DNA of 34,165 nt. It comes from Dehalococcoidia bacterium (lineage in GTDB: Bacteria; Chloroflexota; Dehalococcoidia; E44-bin15). The stretch spans positions 1 to 34,165 of the forward strand of contig JACUUT010000004.1 of NCBI GenBank assembly GCA_014859165.1, written 5' to 3'. A program made the translations under genes and the position numbers. The notes below the pieces were generated by a model that did not search any database, was not told where the DNA came from, and worked only from the letters and a program-made list of their open reading frames with translations. Shown here in pieces: positions 17,457 to 26,677 of this stretch. Each line of letters starts with the position of its first letter. Positions within the stretch are counted from its first letter, which is position 1.

Positions 17457-17956
17457 AGAGACCTCCTCGCCTCTATCTTTTTCTTCGTATGCTCGATGAG
17501 CCCCCCTGCCGAGATAAGCTCGAGCATGAAATCAGGGTATGGCTCGGCCTTAAAAAGCTTATCCCTGGTGATATCCCTGATCTCGCCGCTGGAAAGCTCC
17601 ACCTCAAGCTCGTCGCCTTGCTCGATCTCCCCGGCTGGGGCGCATTCGAGGAGAGGGAGGCCGATGTTGATGGCGTTCCTGAAGAAGATGCGGGCGAAGC
17701 TCCGGGCGATGACGCAGGATATGCCCGCCGCCTTGATGGCGATGGGGGCGTGCTCCCGTGAGGAGCCGCAGCCGAAGTTGGTAGCGGCCACGATGATGTC
17801 GCCGGGCTGCACCCGATTCAGGAAATCGCTATCGATGCCCTCCATGCAGTGACCCGCCAGTTGATCGGGGTCAGACAGATTTAGGTAGCGAGCGGGGATG
17901 ATGGCATCGGTATCGATATTAGCGCCGTATTTATGGGCTTTGCCTTTGAGTTTCAA
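17453..17956 (-). CDS. leuD: 3-isopropylmalate dehydratase small subunit
   Basis: [25 protein letters not shown]...[52 protein letters not shown]. Confidence 0.96.
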   Translation of the reverse strand: MKLKGKAHKYGANIDTDAIIPARYLNLSDPDQLAGHCMEGIDSDFLNRVQPGDIIVAATNFGCGSSREHAPIAIKAAGISCVIARSFARIFFRNAINIGLPLLECAPAGEIEQGDELEVELSSGEIRDITRDKLFKAEPYPDFMLELISAGGLIEHTKKKIEARRSL

Positions 17957-18093
17957 GCTGTATCCGCCTTCTCGAAATCTCCCGCTATTTCAGATAGCGT
18001 TTTGCAGCTACAAGAAGTTGCCCAAGGGCAATTTGGGCAAAGTGAAAAGAAGCCTTTTATCCGCTGTTAGGCGAAGGCCCGCAGATATAATAA

Positions 18094-18807
18094 CTATGTT
18101 TTAGTTTGCATCCAATTTATAAGAATATCTTTTATCATCGATTTCGCCTCAGAAAGAGACATTAGCTGAGCAGGTGGTTTGTACTTCTTGCTAGCATGGC
18201 GAGCATAGTCGCCAAGAGCAGCTCTGCTTTGAGCAGTTTGCTTAAACCGCTTTAGTTTCCCTTTTGAAACCCGATGTTGCGCTATGATGGCATTCTCGCC
18301 ACCTACATCATCTCTTATTATCTCGTACACTTTGTAAAGGTTGACCCAACTATGTTGTCGGAAAAAGTGAAGAGCATCTGCCACAGGTTTATATTTGTTC
18401 GCTATGCCTATCCAAGTTTCTAGGTTGGTAGGTTGGTCAACTTTCTTTTCGGTGCCATCGGGGCTAATGACAGTTGCATTTGCGCGTAGTTTTCCTCGCC
18501 CTGTAACAGTACCCTCAAGGTAAACATAACGATGGCATCTTCCATCGTCTTCAACATGGGTGATGCCGTCTTCTGACACATCCTGGAAGTTACCTCTATA
18601 TAGTTTTGCGGCTCCATTCAACTTATCGATTAAATCGATCCCCCGTTTGCGAACTTCGTCTGATGAAGTCAGTGATTCGAATTCGGAAGACTGTAAATAG
18701 TAGAAGCCGTTTTCCTCGCTGACAGCGAGTTCAGGGGAATGGAGTAATCGAGGAAGATCCTCCAAGTCAAACTTCTCGCCTTTGAGTCTAACTAACCACT
18801 TTGCCAT
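18094..18807 (-). CDS. Hypothetical protein inserted between leuC remnant and leuD
   Basis: 237 aa ORF, no recognised domain. Confidence 0.55.
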   Translation of the reverse strand: MAKWLVRLKGEKFDLEDLPRLLHSPELAVSEENGFYYLQSSEFESLTSSDEVRKRGIDLIDKLNGAAKLYRGNFQDVSEDGITHVEDDGRCHRYVYLEGTVTGRGKLRANATVISPDGTEKKVDQPTNLETWIGIANKYKPVADALHFFRQHSWVNLYKVYEIIRDDVGGENAIIAQHRVSKGKLKRFKQTAQSRAALGDYARHASKKYKPPAQLMSLSEAKSMIKDILINWMQTKT

Positions 18808-18819
18808 CTATATGTCCTT
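18805..18819. repeat. Direct repeat copy A flanking leuC remnant
   Basis: CATCTATATGTCCTT; matches CATCTCCATATGTCCTT at 18983-18999 except for a 2-nt gap. Confidence 0.5.
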
Positions 18820-18833
18820 GTACCGACTTTCGC

Positions 18834-18997
18834 CTAAGCCTCCTTCCGCCCCCCGATCTGCCCCAGTATCGCGCTGGCGGCGGCGATTGCCGGGCTTGCC
18901 AAGTAGACCTCCGCCTGAGGGGCTACCCATCCGGCCGGCGAAGTTGTGGCGTGGTGGCGATGCGGCGCTCCCCATGAGCCAGCATCTCCATATGTCC
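18834..18997 (-). pseudogene. Degenerate 3'-end fragment of leuC
   Basis: Across frames the minus strand reads [52 protein letters not shown], parallel to leu[57 protein letters not shown]. 27-nt identical block 18868-18894 = 20657-20683; at least two frame disruptions. Confidence 0.9.
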
Positions 18998-18999
18998 TT
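18983..18999. repeat. Direct repeat copy B flanking leuC remnant
   Basis: CATCTCCATATGTCCTT; see 18805-18819. Confidence 0.5.
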
Positions 19000-20596
19000 A
19001 AAGCTTGAAAACATTTCTTATGTTGGGATGCAGGACACCGCCGATTTTTTCTACAGCTTCACATCTTATGCGGCTGAGTTGTCTCTGCTTTTCCTCAAAT
19101 TCGGCTCTCGAATAGAGCTTTTCCGGGGACAGGTAAATCTCGTCCACTGTCCTTATCGCTTTTGGCACCTGAAAGCCAGCAGGTGAATCTACCCAATCTT
19201 CGAGACCTCCTCTCAATAAAGAATCTAAAATACCCATCGTATATTCCAACCTAATATCCTTGTAAAGCACTCCTTCACCCACCCCGCCTGTATTTAACAG
19301 GAAGTAATTCATATGAGGGAGACCTCGCAGTATTTCATAGAACCTATTTGCATGCTCCGCTCTATCACCGGCTACAAAGGGATCATAGAAAAACTCAGTT
19401 CTAATCTTTCCTATTTGGGTGGGGTCACCTGCTGAGGATTCCATCGCTTGTCCTAAAACCATTAAAGCTGCCGCTTGCTCCCGGCTCAATCTTGATATCG
19501 CAGGGATCCGCGGTCCTCTGGTGATAAGAATTAGGTTATCAACCCTATCAACATCAATATAAGAAGCGGCGTGCATAAAGTCTCTTCTGCGTATAACCGC
19601 CCTTCCGTTTGATGTTCTTTCGAAATTGTAAAAATCAAAGTCTCCCTCTTCGGTAACATGAACATTTTCCCACACCGTTTCCCGTTTTAATAAGCCGTAG
19701 AATATTTCCGCTTGCTCCCCTACATTCACACTCTCTGTTTTTACGAACAGCCCTCCAGCTTCAAAACCGTGAAAAGAACCGTCAGGCATCAGGGTTCCGC
19801 CATCGTCCTGGATAAGCCAGGATATCTCTCTGCCTTTTCTTGCCAGGAGCTTGCTACACGTGGTTGTTTTCCCATTGGCACTTAATGCGATAAGCAAGGT
19901 TTTAACATTTCGGTAATCCCCATGCACTGACCGAAGGTAATCCTCTCTACAACCGGCGTGCAAGAAGATTCCCGCGCCTCTAGTTTTAGCATTCCAATCC
20001 TCTGCGGCAAAAACCCCCTTTTTATATTCACCTATATAGTTACCGTTCCTAACTATTTTAATAACCCTTCCATCGTCTAGCATAGCCAATCTTATAGTGA
20101 TATCTTTTTGGGGAAGCGGCTTTGACTTATTAGCTTCAAAGGCTTCATCACCGAAAAATAAGATTTGATATTTTGGCTCTTTACCCTCGCCTTTTACCGG
20201 TAGAAAAAGATTCTTTCCTCCATAGGCAATATGAGCAAATCTTTCAGGAATAATTAACCTGACTACTGTTCCACTATTTTCATTGCCCACAATCCTATCA
20301 ATAGAAATCAGTCTTTCCTTGGCCAGAGCCCTTTCACATTGGGCTAACAGTTGCAGTTCTTCTTCGCCGAAAGGATCGTCAACACTGTTCTTGGTGAACA
20401 TCGCCGCTCTGGAGGTAGGTTCACTTTCAGCAACAAGATTCCCGTATATTGTTTTCTTAATCCCTGGCTCGTTTTCCGTAATTGACCTTAATTCCTCATC
20501 AGAAGGATTATCTACCAATCTGTTTTCTGCTATTGCCTTTCTCCTGATTCCATCAGCGGTTTTGGCAAATTGTTCTAAATCAAATCTTTTTGACAT
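18998..20596 (-). CDS. Divergent ATP-type phosphoenolpyruvate carboxykinase-like protein
   Basis: LIALSANGKTTTCSKLL (P-loop-like), WLIQDDGGTLMPDGSFHGFEAGGLFVKTE (kinase-2-like plus GG..KTE), HANRFYEILRGLPHMNYFLLNTGGVGEG. Confidence 0.65.
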   Translation of the reverse strand: MSKRFDLEQFAKTADGIRRKAIAENRLVDNPSDEELRSITENEPGIKKTIYGNLVAESEPTSRAAMFTKNSVDDPFGEEELQLLAQCERALAKERLISIDRIVGNENSGTVVRLIIPERFAHIAYGGKNLFLPVKGEGKEPKYQILFFGDEAFEANKSKPLPQKDITIRLAMLDDGRVIKIVRNGNYIGEYKKGVFAAEDWNAKTRGAGIFLHAGCREDYLRSVHGDYRNVKTLLIALSANGKTTTCSKLLARKGREISWLIQDDGGTLMPDGSFHGFEAGGLFVKTESVNVGEQAEIFYGLLKRETVWENVHVTEEGDFDFYNFERTSNGRAVIRRRDFMHAASYIDVDRVDNLILITRGPRIPAISRLSREQAAALMVLGQAMESSAGDPTQIGKIRTEFFYDPFVAGDRAEHANRFYEILRGLPHMNYFLLNTGGVGEGVLYKDIRLEYTMGILDSLLRGGLEDWVDSPAGFQVPKAIRTVDEIYLSPEKLYSRAEFEEKQRQLSRIRCEAVEKIGGVLHPNIRNVFKL

Positions 20597-20616
20597 TGCA
20601 ACCTCCCCTTTTTAGC

Positions 20617-21882
20617 TTAGATGGCTACTTCTTCCGGGCTCGCAATCCTCCCCAGAATCGCGCTGGCGGCGGCGATTGCCGGGTTTGCCAGATAGACCTC
20701 CGACTGGGAGCTCCCCATCCGCCCCGCGAAATTGCGATTGGTGGTTGAGATGCACCTTTCCCCAGGAGCGAGCACCCCCATATGCCCACCGAGACAGGGA
20801 CCGCAGGTAGGGGTGCTTACCGCTGCCCCGGCGCGGACAAAGGCTTCGATTAGACCGCGGCGCATCGCCTCAAGATAGACCTCCTGAGAGCCGGGGATGA
20901 TGATCAGGCGCACCTCAGGGTGAACCCTCCTCCATTTAAGCACCTCTGCGGCGACCTCCATGTCCTCGATGCGCCCGTTGGTGCAACTGCCAATCACCAC
21001 CTGATCGATCCTCACCTCGCCCACCTCGCTTATTGGTCTGGTGTTCGAGGGCAGGTGGGGGAAGGCTACCTGGGGCTCGATCTTGGAGGCATTGTATTCG
21101 ATAACCCTTTCATACCGGGCATCGTTATCTGGCTCGTAGACCTTGTAGGGACGCAGGGCGCGGGCCTTGACATAAGCCGATGCCTTGTTATCGACCCTGA
21201 AGATTCCTGCCTTGGCGCCTGCCTCGATGGCCATGTTTGCCATGGTGAAGCGACCGTCCATTGATAGGGAATCGATCGCCTCGCCGCAAAACTCCATTGC
21301 GCAGTAGAGCGCCCCATCCACTCCGATGTCGCCGATAGTATAAAGGATGAGATCCTTGCCGCCGACCCACCTCCCTGGCCTCCCATGATAAAGGAGCTTG
21401 ATGGTTGGCGGGACCTTCATCCATATCTCGCCTGTTGCCATAGCAGCGGCGATGTCTGTGGAGCCCATCCCGGTGGCGAAGGCCCCCAGTGCGCCATAGG
21501 TGCAGGTATGAGAGTCGGCGCCGACGACCACATCGCCGGGCACCACCAAGCCCTGCTCCGGCAAAAGCACATGCTCGATGCCGCCTCTACCCACCTCAAA
21601 ATAGACCAATCCCTGCTTCATGGCGAACTCTCGCATCATTTTCGCCTGCTCCGCTGAGGGGATGTCCTTATTGGGCACGAAGTGGTCAGCCACCATCACC
21701 ACCCTCTTTGGGTCGAAGACGCTTTTTACGCCGATGCGCTCGAACTCCCTGATGGCGATGGGGGCAGTAACATCGTTTGCCATGACGAGGTCAACCCTGA
21801 CATCGATGAACTCGCCAGGGCTGACCTTATCCTTTCCGCTATGGGCGGCGAGGATTTTTTCCGCTATGGTCGATCCTGTCAT
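20617..21882 (-). CDS. leuC: 3-isopropylmalate dehydratase large subunit
   Basis: [25 protein letters not shown]...[25 protein letters not shown]...[17 protein letters not shown]...[31 protein letters not shown]. Start 21882 overlaps the mgtC-like stop (ATGA). Confidence 0.96.
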   Translation of the reverse strand: MTGSTIAEKILAAHSGKDKVSPGEFIDVRVDLVMANDVTAPIAIREFERIGVKSVFDPKRVVMVADHFVPNKDIPSAEQAKMMREFAMKQGLVYFEVGRGGIEHVLLPEQGLVVPGDVVVGADSHTCTYGALGAFATGMGSTDIAAAMATGEIWMKVPPTIKLLYHGRPGRWVGGKDLILYTIGDIGVDGALYCAMEFCGEAIDSLSMDGRFTMANMAIEAGAKAGIFRVDNKASAYVKARALRPYKVYEPDNDARYERVIEYNASKIEPQVAFPHLPSNTRPISEVGEVRIDQVVIGSCTNGRIEDMEVAAEVLKWRRVHPEVRLIIIPGSQEVYLEAMRRGLIEAFVRAGAAVSTPTCGPCLGGHMGVLAPGERCISTTNRNFAGRMGSSQSEVYLANPAIAAASAILGRIASPEEVAI

Positions 21883-22286
21883 TCTCCGCCGATCCATTTC
21901 GGAAGCCTCAGCACAATAAGCATGAGCAGGGTGGCCACCGGAGTCAGGATATATAGGCCGGCCCCGGCGACAAGCCCTATGGCGGCAACCGCCCAGATGC
22001 TGGAGGCAGTGGTCAGGCCGACCAGGATTCCCTCAGGAGTGCGTATGATTGTGCCCGCGCCCAGGAAGCCGATGCCAGCGACCACACCAGCGGCCACCCG
22101 CGCCGGGTCGCTGCCCTCTCCAAAGCCGTATATGGAGGCGATGGTAAACAGGGCGGCACCGATGCAAACCAAGACGTGAGTGCGAAGCCCGGCCGGCTTT
22201 TTGGCATGCTGCCGCTCGAGGCCTATGAGTCCCCCCATTGCCACCGCCAGCAAAAGGCGCAGCACCATCTCCAGTTCTGGTGACAA
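21879..22286 (-). CDS. MgtC/SapB family membrane protein
   Basis: [43 protein letters not shown]...[19 protein letters not shown]...[23 protein letters not shown]. Confidence 0.88.
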   Translation of the reverse strand: MSPELEMVLRLLLAVAMGGLIGLERQHAKKPAGLRTHVLVCIGAALFTIASIYGFGEGSDPARVAAGVVAGIGFLGAGTIIRTPEGILVGLTTASSIWAVAAIGLVAGAGLYILTPVATLLMLIVLRLPKWIGGE

Positions 22287-22371
22287 GATTTACCTCCTAT
22301 ACATGATGAATTGCTCAGGTATTCGCTATACTCAGTTTTCTCAGGTTCCTCTCTACCATTTTCGCTCCCTT

Positions 22372-22512
22372 TTACCCGCTGGTAATTAGCACTGCCAGGG
22401 CCAGTATCAGGGCGGCGAGGCTACATGAGAGGCTTGTCAGGATCAAGGCCAGGAATATCTTATCGGTGCGCTCCAGGCCCGCCAGGCGGCTCTCAAGCTT
22501 TTCTTCAGCCAT
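22372..22512 (-). CDS. 46-aa single-TM peptide between leuA and mgtC-like gene
   Basis: ATG directly after the leuA stop (TGAATG), preceded by GGAGG: MAEEKLESRLAGLERTDKIFLALILTSLSCSLAALILALAVLITSG*. Absent from the ORF track. Confidence 0.55.
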   Translation of the reverse strand: MAEEKLESRLAGLERTDKIFLALILTSLSCSLAALILALAVLITSG

Positions 22513-24039
22513 TCACACCTCCTGCTTTTTGCCCTTCACTGCCAGAAGCCTATTTAAGGCGTTCATATATGCCTTGGCTGAGGCGACGATGATGTCTGTG
22601 GAGGCGCCCCGACCGGTGTAGACCCTGCCCTCACTCTCGATCCTTATCGTCACCTCGCCGATGGCGTCGATGCCCTCGGTGATCGCTTTGACGCTGAACT
22701 CGGTGAGGGTATTGGGCACGCCCACCAGGCGATTGATTGCTTTATAGACGGCGTCCACGGGTCCCGTGCCCAGGGCGGCATCGGCGATGACCTCGCCATC
22801 GGGGGTGATAAGCTTTACCGTGGCGGTGGGCACGCTGCGGTCGCCACACGAGACTTGCACTTGCTCCAGATGATAGGCTTCCGATGTAGTGCGCATCTCC
22901 TCGGCGACCAGGGATTCAAGGTCGCGGTCGGTTACCTCTATCTTCTTGTCGGCGATCTCCTTGAAGGCGGAGAAGGCGCGCTCGATATCCCCTTCGGTCA
23001 GGGTATAGCCCAGTTCCTCGAGGTGGGCCTTGAAGGCGTGGCGTCCGCTATGCTTGCCCAGCACCAGGGTGCTTGAGGGCAGCCCTATGGAGCGGGCATC
23101 CATGATCTCGTAGGTTGTTGGCTCCTTCAGGATGCCATCCTGATGGATCCCTGACTCATGGCGGAAGGCGTTGGCCCCAACAATAGCCTTGTTGGGTGGG
23201 ATAGAGAAGCCAGTAAGCTCGCTCACCAGACGACTGGTCTTATGAATCTGAGTGGTATCGATATTGGTGGTCAGCTCGAAGAAGTCCCTGCGGGTTCTGA
23301 GTGCCATGACGATCTCCTCAAGCGATGCATTCCCCGCTCGTTCTCCGATGCCATTGATGGTGCATTCCACCTGTCGGGCGCCACAAGTGAGCGCTGCCAG
23401 GCTGTTGGCCACCGCAAGCCCAAGGTCATCGTGGCAGTGAACGCTGACCACCACCTTGTGGATATTGGGCACATTCTCAAAGATGCCTCTTATCAGGCGG
23501 CTGAACTCCTCCGGGGTGGTGTAACCAACGGTATCGGGGATATTTACCGTTGTTGCCCCGGCCTCGATCACCGCCTCGAGGATTTGATAGATGAACTGGT
23601 GGCTGGTGCGAGTAGCGTCCATGGGGGAGAATTCCACATCCTCCAGATACCCTTTGGCGCGAGCGACCATATCGCGTGCCAATTCCAGGGTCTCAGCCTG
23701 CCCCATTCTCAGTTGATAGGCGAGGTGGATGTCCGAGCTTGATAGGAAGACATGAAGGCGGGCTCGCTTTGCCTCTTTTATCGCTTCCCAGGCACGGTCA
23801 ATGGCCTCGGCATTGGCATGGGCTAGAGCGCAGATTACGGGCTCTCTCACCTCCCTGGCGATGAGGCGCACTGCCTCGAAGTCGCCCGGGGAGGCGATGG
23901 GGAAGCCGGCCTCGATAACATCGACGCCCAGTCTCTCCAGTTGCCTGGCGACCTCCAGCTTCTCCTCGGTATTAAGGGTTGCCCCTGGCGCCTGCTCCCC
24001 ATCTCTTAATGTAGTATCGAAAATGATCACCCGTTCCAT
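22513..24039 (-). CDS. leuA: 2-isopropylmalate synthase
   Basis: [53 protein letters not shown]...[17 protein letters not shown]...[19 protein letters not shown]-terminal regulatory domain. Confidence 0.95.
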   Translation of the reverse strand: MERVIIFDTTLRDGEQAPGATLNTEEKLEVARQLERLGVDVIEAGFPIASPGDFEAVRLIAREVREPVICALAHANAEAIDRAWEAIKEAKRARLHVFLSSSDIHLAYQLRMGQAETLELARDMVARAKGYLEDVEFSPMDATRTSHQFIYQILEAVIEAGATTVNIPDTVGYTTPEEFSRLIRGIFENVPNIHKVVVSVHCHDDLGLAVANSLAALTCGARQVECTINGIGERAGNASLEEIVMALRTRRDFFELTTNIDTTQIHKTSRLVSELTGFSIPPNKAIVGANAFRHESGIHQDGILKEPTTYEIMDARSIGLPSSTLVLGKHSGRHAFKAHLEELGYTLTEGDIERAFSAFKEIADKKIEVTDRDLESLVAEEMRTTSEAYHLEQVQVSCGDRSVPTATVKLITPDGEVIADAALGTGPVDAVYKAINRLVGVPNTLTEFSVKAITEGIDAIGEVTIRIESEGRVYTGRGASTDIIVASAKAYMNALNRLLAVKGKKQEV

Positions 24040-24070
24040 TTTCGCCCTCCTAGCGGTTGGTGGCTGCCTC

Positions 24071-24433
24071 CTAAATGAGGCTGAGGAGCTTACCCACCGC
24101 TTTCCTTATGTCCTCTGCGTAAATGCGAACCTCCTCCATTCTAAGTCCAGCTTCGTAAAAGTTGCTATGTAGATAGCTGGCGTGTCCATAGGCATCGTAG
24201 ATGCTCTTGTCCTCGCGTTTCTTTGCCAACTCTCTGGCATAATCTCCAATCTCCCAGTGCGCTATAAGCTCTCTCCCTTCGCTCGCCGCCACCGCTTTCA
24301 GGGCTTCGGCCATGCTCCCCCACAGAAACTCGCCCGCCTTCTCGGCGTCGCCGGCTACCATAGAGGCAAAGGCATTCTCCAAATAGTGAATGCTTTGGGC
24401 TTTATATTTTTCTGCCATTCCCCTTCGGTTCAT
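24071..24433 (-). CDS. PaREP1/HEPN-like small protein
   Basis: [56 protein letters not shown]..; all-helical PaREP1-like pattern; ATGA overlap with upstream gene. Confidence 0.55.
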   Translation of the reverse strand: MNRRGMAEKYKAQSIHYLENAFASMVAGDAEKAGEFLWGSMAEALKAVAASEGRELIAHWEIGDYARELAKKREDKSIYDAYGHASYLHSNFYEAGLRMEEVRIYAEDIRKAVGKLLSLI

Positions 24434-24921
24434 TTTTCCGGTATCTCGTAGCTCAGAATATCACCAGTCCTGGCATCTACTCTAATCTTGGCTATTTTGA
24501 CAGCAAAAGCTCCCACATCTATATCCACATGCCAAACATCGCCTTCCTTGACCGACTTCAATGGCAATGCAAAACCACTATACTTCTTAATAAAGGAGTG
24601 AGCAATGTCCATAGCCTGTTCGGCAGTTGATACTTTCGCAGCTTTAACATAATCAAAGGATTCCCTATAAAAGTCAGAGGCTATTTGCAATGCCTTCGGA
24701 ACCGTTGTTGCTTCAAAAATTTCATCTACTGCGGACTCCTCTTTCTTTCTCCAGCGCTCCACATATGATTTGAATTCCTCGCCGCTAAAATGACGGAGGA
24801 ACATATTATAGTTTGTTTCACACATCACAGCGCTTATAGTTTTCGCAATGAGTAAAATGTCATCCTCTGCTTTTTCTAATCGCTTCTGGAGCCTATCTAT
24901 TTCCTCGCTGCTATAAGTCAT
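24430..24921 (-). CDS. Hypothetical protein with PepSY-like C-terminus
   Basis: VWHVDIDVGAFAVKIAKIRVDARTGDILSYEI resembles PepSY-type domains. Confidence 0.5.
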   Translation of the reverse strand: MTYSSEEIDRLQKRLEKAEDDILLIAKTISAVMCETNYNMFLRHFSGEEFKSYVERWRKKEESAVDEIFEATTVPKALQIASDFYRESFDYVKAAKVSTAEQAMDIAHSFIKKYSGFALPLKSVKEGDVWHVDIDVGAFAVKIAKIRVDARTGDILSYEIPEK

Positions 24922-24935
24922 AGCTGCCTCCTTGC

Positions 24936-25928
24936 CTATCCCCTGAGCCAGGGCATCATTGCCCTGAGCCGTTTGCCCACCTCCTCGATCTCGTGCTCGG
25001 CCTCATGGCGGCGGTAGGCGTTGAAGCTGGGGCATCCCGCCTGGTTCTCCAGTATCCACTCGCGGGCGAAGCTGCCATCCTGAATCTCGCTGAGGATCTG
25101 CCACATTTCCTCCCTTACATAGTCATCGATTATCCTTGGCCCGCGAGTATAGTCGCCATATTCTGCGGTATCGCTCACCGAATAGCGCATGTAGCTGAGA
25201 CCCCCCTGGTAGATGAGATCGATGATTAGCTTGAGCTCATGGCACACCTCGAAGTAAGCGATCTCTGGCTGATAGCCAGCGTCAACAAGGGTTTCGAAGG
25301 CTGCCTTAATCAGCGAGGTAATGCCACCGCAGAGCACCACCTGCTCCCCGAAGAGGTCAGTCTCCGTCTCCTCGGCGAAGGTGGTCTCTAGAACCCCAGC
25401 TCTGGTGCAGCCGATGCCCTTGGCATAGGCAAGGGCGATTTCCTTAGCCTTGCCTGTGGCGTCCTGATGGATGGCGACGAGCGCCGGGGCACAAGAGCCC
25501 TCGGTATAGAGGCGGCGTAGCATGTGCCCAGGGCACTTTGGGGCGATCATGCTCACATCCACATCTGGGGGTGGTAGGATTTGGTTATAGTGGATATTGA
25601 AGCCGTGGGCAAACATCAGCATATTGCCCTTAGCGAGCCCCTTTTCAATGGAGCCATAGTAGACTTCGCGCTGAAGCTGATCGGGGAGGAGCATCACGAT
25701 AATGCCCGAGGCCTCGGCTACCTCGTCAGCGGTTGCCACCTTGAAGCCAGCCTTCTTGGCGTTGCGCCACGGCTCGCTACCCTCAAGCTCGCCTACAATC
25801 ACCTGGCATCCGCTGTCCTTGAGGTTCAGGGAATGGGCATGCCCCTGGCTGCCATAACCGATAATGCCGATGACCTTGCCCTTGATGATGTCCAGGTTTG
25901 CGTCCTTGTCATAGTAGATTTTAGCCAT
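24936..25928 (-). CDS. ilvC: Ketol-acid reductoisomerase
   Basis: [40 protein letters not shown]...[27 protein letters not shown]...[14 protein letters not shown]. Confidence 0.97.
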   Translation of the reverse strand: MAKIYYDKDANLDIIKGKVIGIIGYGSQGHAHSLNLKDSGCQVIVGELEGSEPWRNAKKAGFKVATADEVAEASGIIVMLLPDQLQREVYYGSIEKGLAKGNMLMFAHGFNIHYNQILPPPDVDVSMIAPKCPGHMLRRLYTEGSCAPALVAIHQDATGKAKEIALAYAKGIGCTRAGVLETTFAEETETDLFGEQVVLCGGITSLIKAAFETLVDAGYQPEIAYFEVCHELKLIIDLIYQGGLSYMRYSVSDTAEYGDYTRGPRIIDDYVREEMWQILSEIQDGSFAREWILENQAGCPSFNAYRRHEAEHEIEEVGKRLRAMMPWLRG

Positions 25929-25949
25929 GGCTCGCTCCTTGTTAGTATT

Positions 25950-26489
25950 TTACTCATAAAACTTGTTTAGCAGATGGCAATGGGTGCCATTAAATTCCGT
26001 TCGCAGTCGACATGGTGGTTTATCCCCTTTGGCATAATAAATCAAGTCCACATCTGATAATGGTCCTGCAACCTTTCCAGATACGAATTCAAGGGGATCC
26101 CGCTTCTGCTTTATATATTCAAATTTGGTGCAATAAAGATGTTCAAGAATACCTTCCTTCTGTAAATCCTTGACAACTGATGCACTGAAAAGCCACGTAG
26201 CATCGAGATTTTCATTATATTCCTGGGTTTTGATATTCACATAAATTGTTTCTTCAAGAAGGATTATAATAACATCGTAGCCACGCCAGTTTTTGAATTT
26301 AACCTTATCCTCGCCAAAATAATCTATCATATAGTCAATCGTGTGCTTCTCAATCACATCAGATAGAGTTCTGGATGAGAGCTCAAGTTTGTGTTTTCCA
26401 AATCTTACGGGAATTTGTGCAGAGTTGAGGTGACCTTCACATTTTTGGACAAATTCTTTCAGTATGATTTTAGATTTAGTCGGGGTCAA
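25950..26489 (-). CDS. Putative PD-(D/E)XK-like restriction endonuclease
   Basis: KFKNWRGYDVIIILLEETIYVNIKTQEYNE resembles a D...(N/E)xK nuclease core; TTG start overlaps the stop of the Zn-ribbon gene downstream of an MTase. Confidence 0.45.
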   Translation of the reverse strand: MTPTKSKIILKEFVQKCEGHLNSAQIPVRFGKHKLELSSRTLSDVIEKHTIDYMIDYFGEDKVKFKNWRGYDVIIILLEETIYVNIKTQEYNENLDATWLFSASVVKDLQKEGILEHLYCTKFEYIKQKRDPLEFVSGKVAGPLSDVDLIYYAKGDKPPCRLRTEFNGTHCHLLNKFYE

Positions 26490-26677
26490 TTTTTTTCACC
26501 TTTTATGTATGTAATTGCACAATCATCGCAAATAGGGGCAATGGCTTCTTCGGTATAAAAAGCATCATATTGGTCACCCCTTTCTTTTGCTTCTTCGCCA
26601 TCCACATAACCAAACTTCAATTCTATAGCCATTGTTTCTTCATCAAATTCTTTGTGGCATAATTCACATTTCCACAT
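26486..26677 (-). CDS. Small two-CxxC zinc-ribbon protein
   Basis: MWKCELCHKEFDEE...APICDDCAITYIKGEKN; overlaps both neighbours. Confidence 0.55.
   Translation of the reverse strand: MWKCELCHKEFDEETMAIELKFGYVDGEEAKERGDQYDAFYTEEAIAPICDDCAITYIKGEKN

Noticed and set aside
18808-19014. 68-aa ORF MFSSFKDIWRCWLMGSAASPPRHNFAGRMG... as a real gene
   Set aside because: It is a frame-mixed read of the leuC 3' remnant.
22013-24172. Additional overlapping ORFs over leuA and the mgtC-like gene (e.g. 22013..22207, 23271..23480, 23801..24172)
   Set aside because: Alternate-frame reads of conserved genes, no recognisable domains or RBS support.
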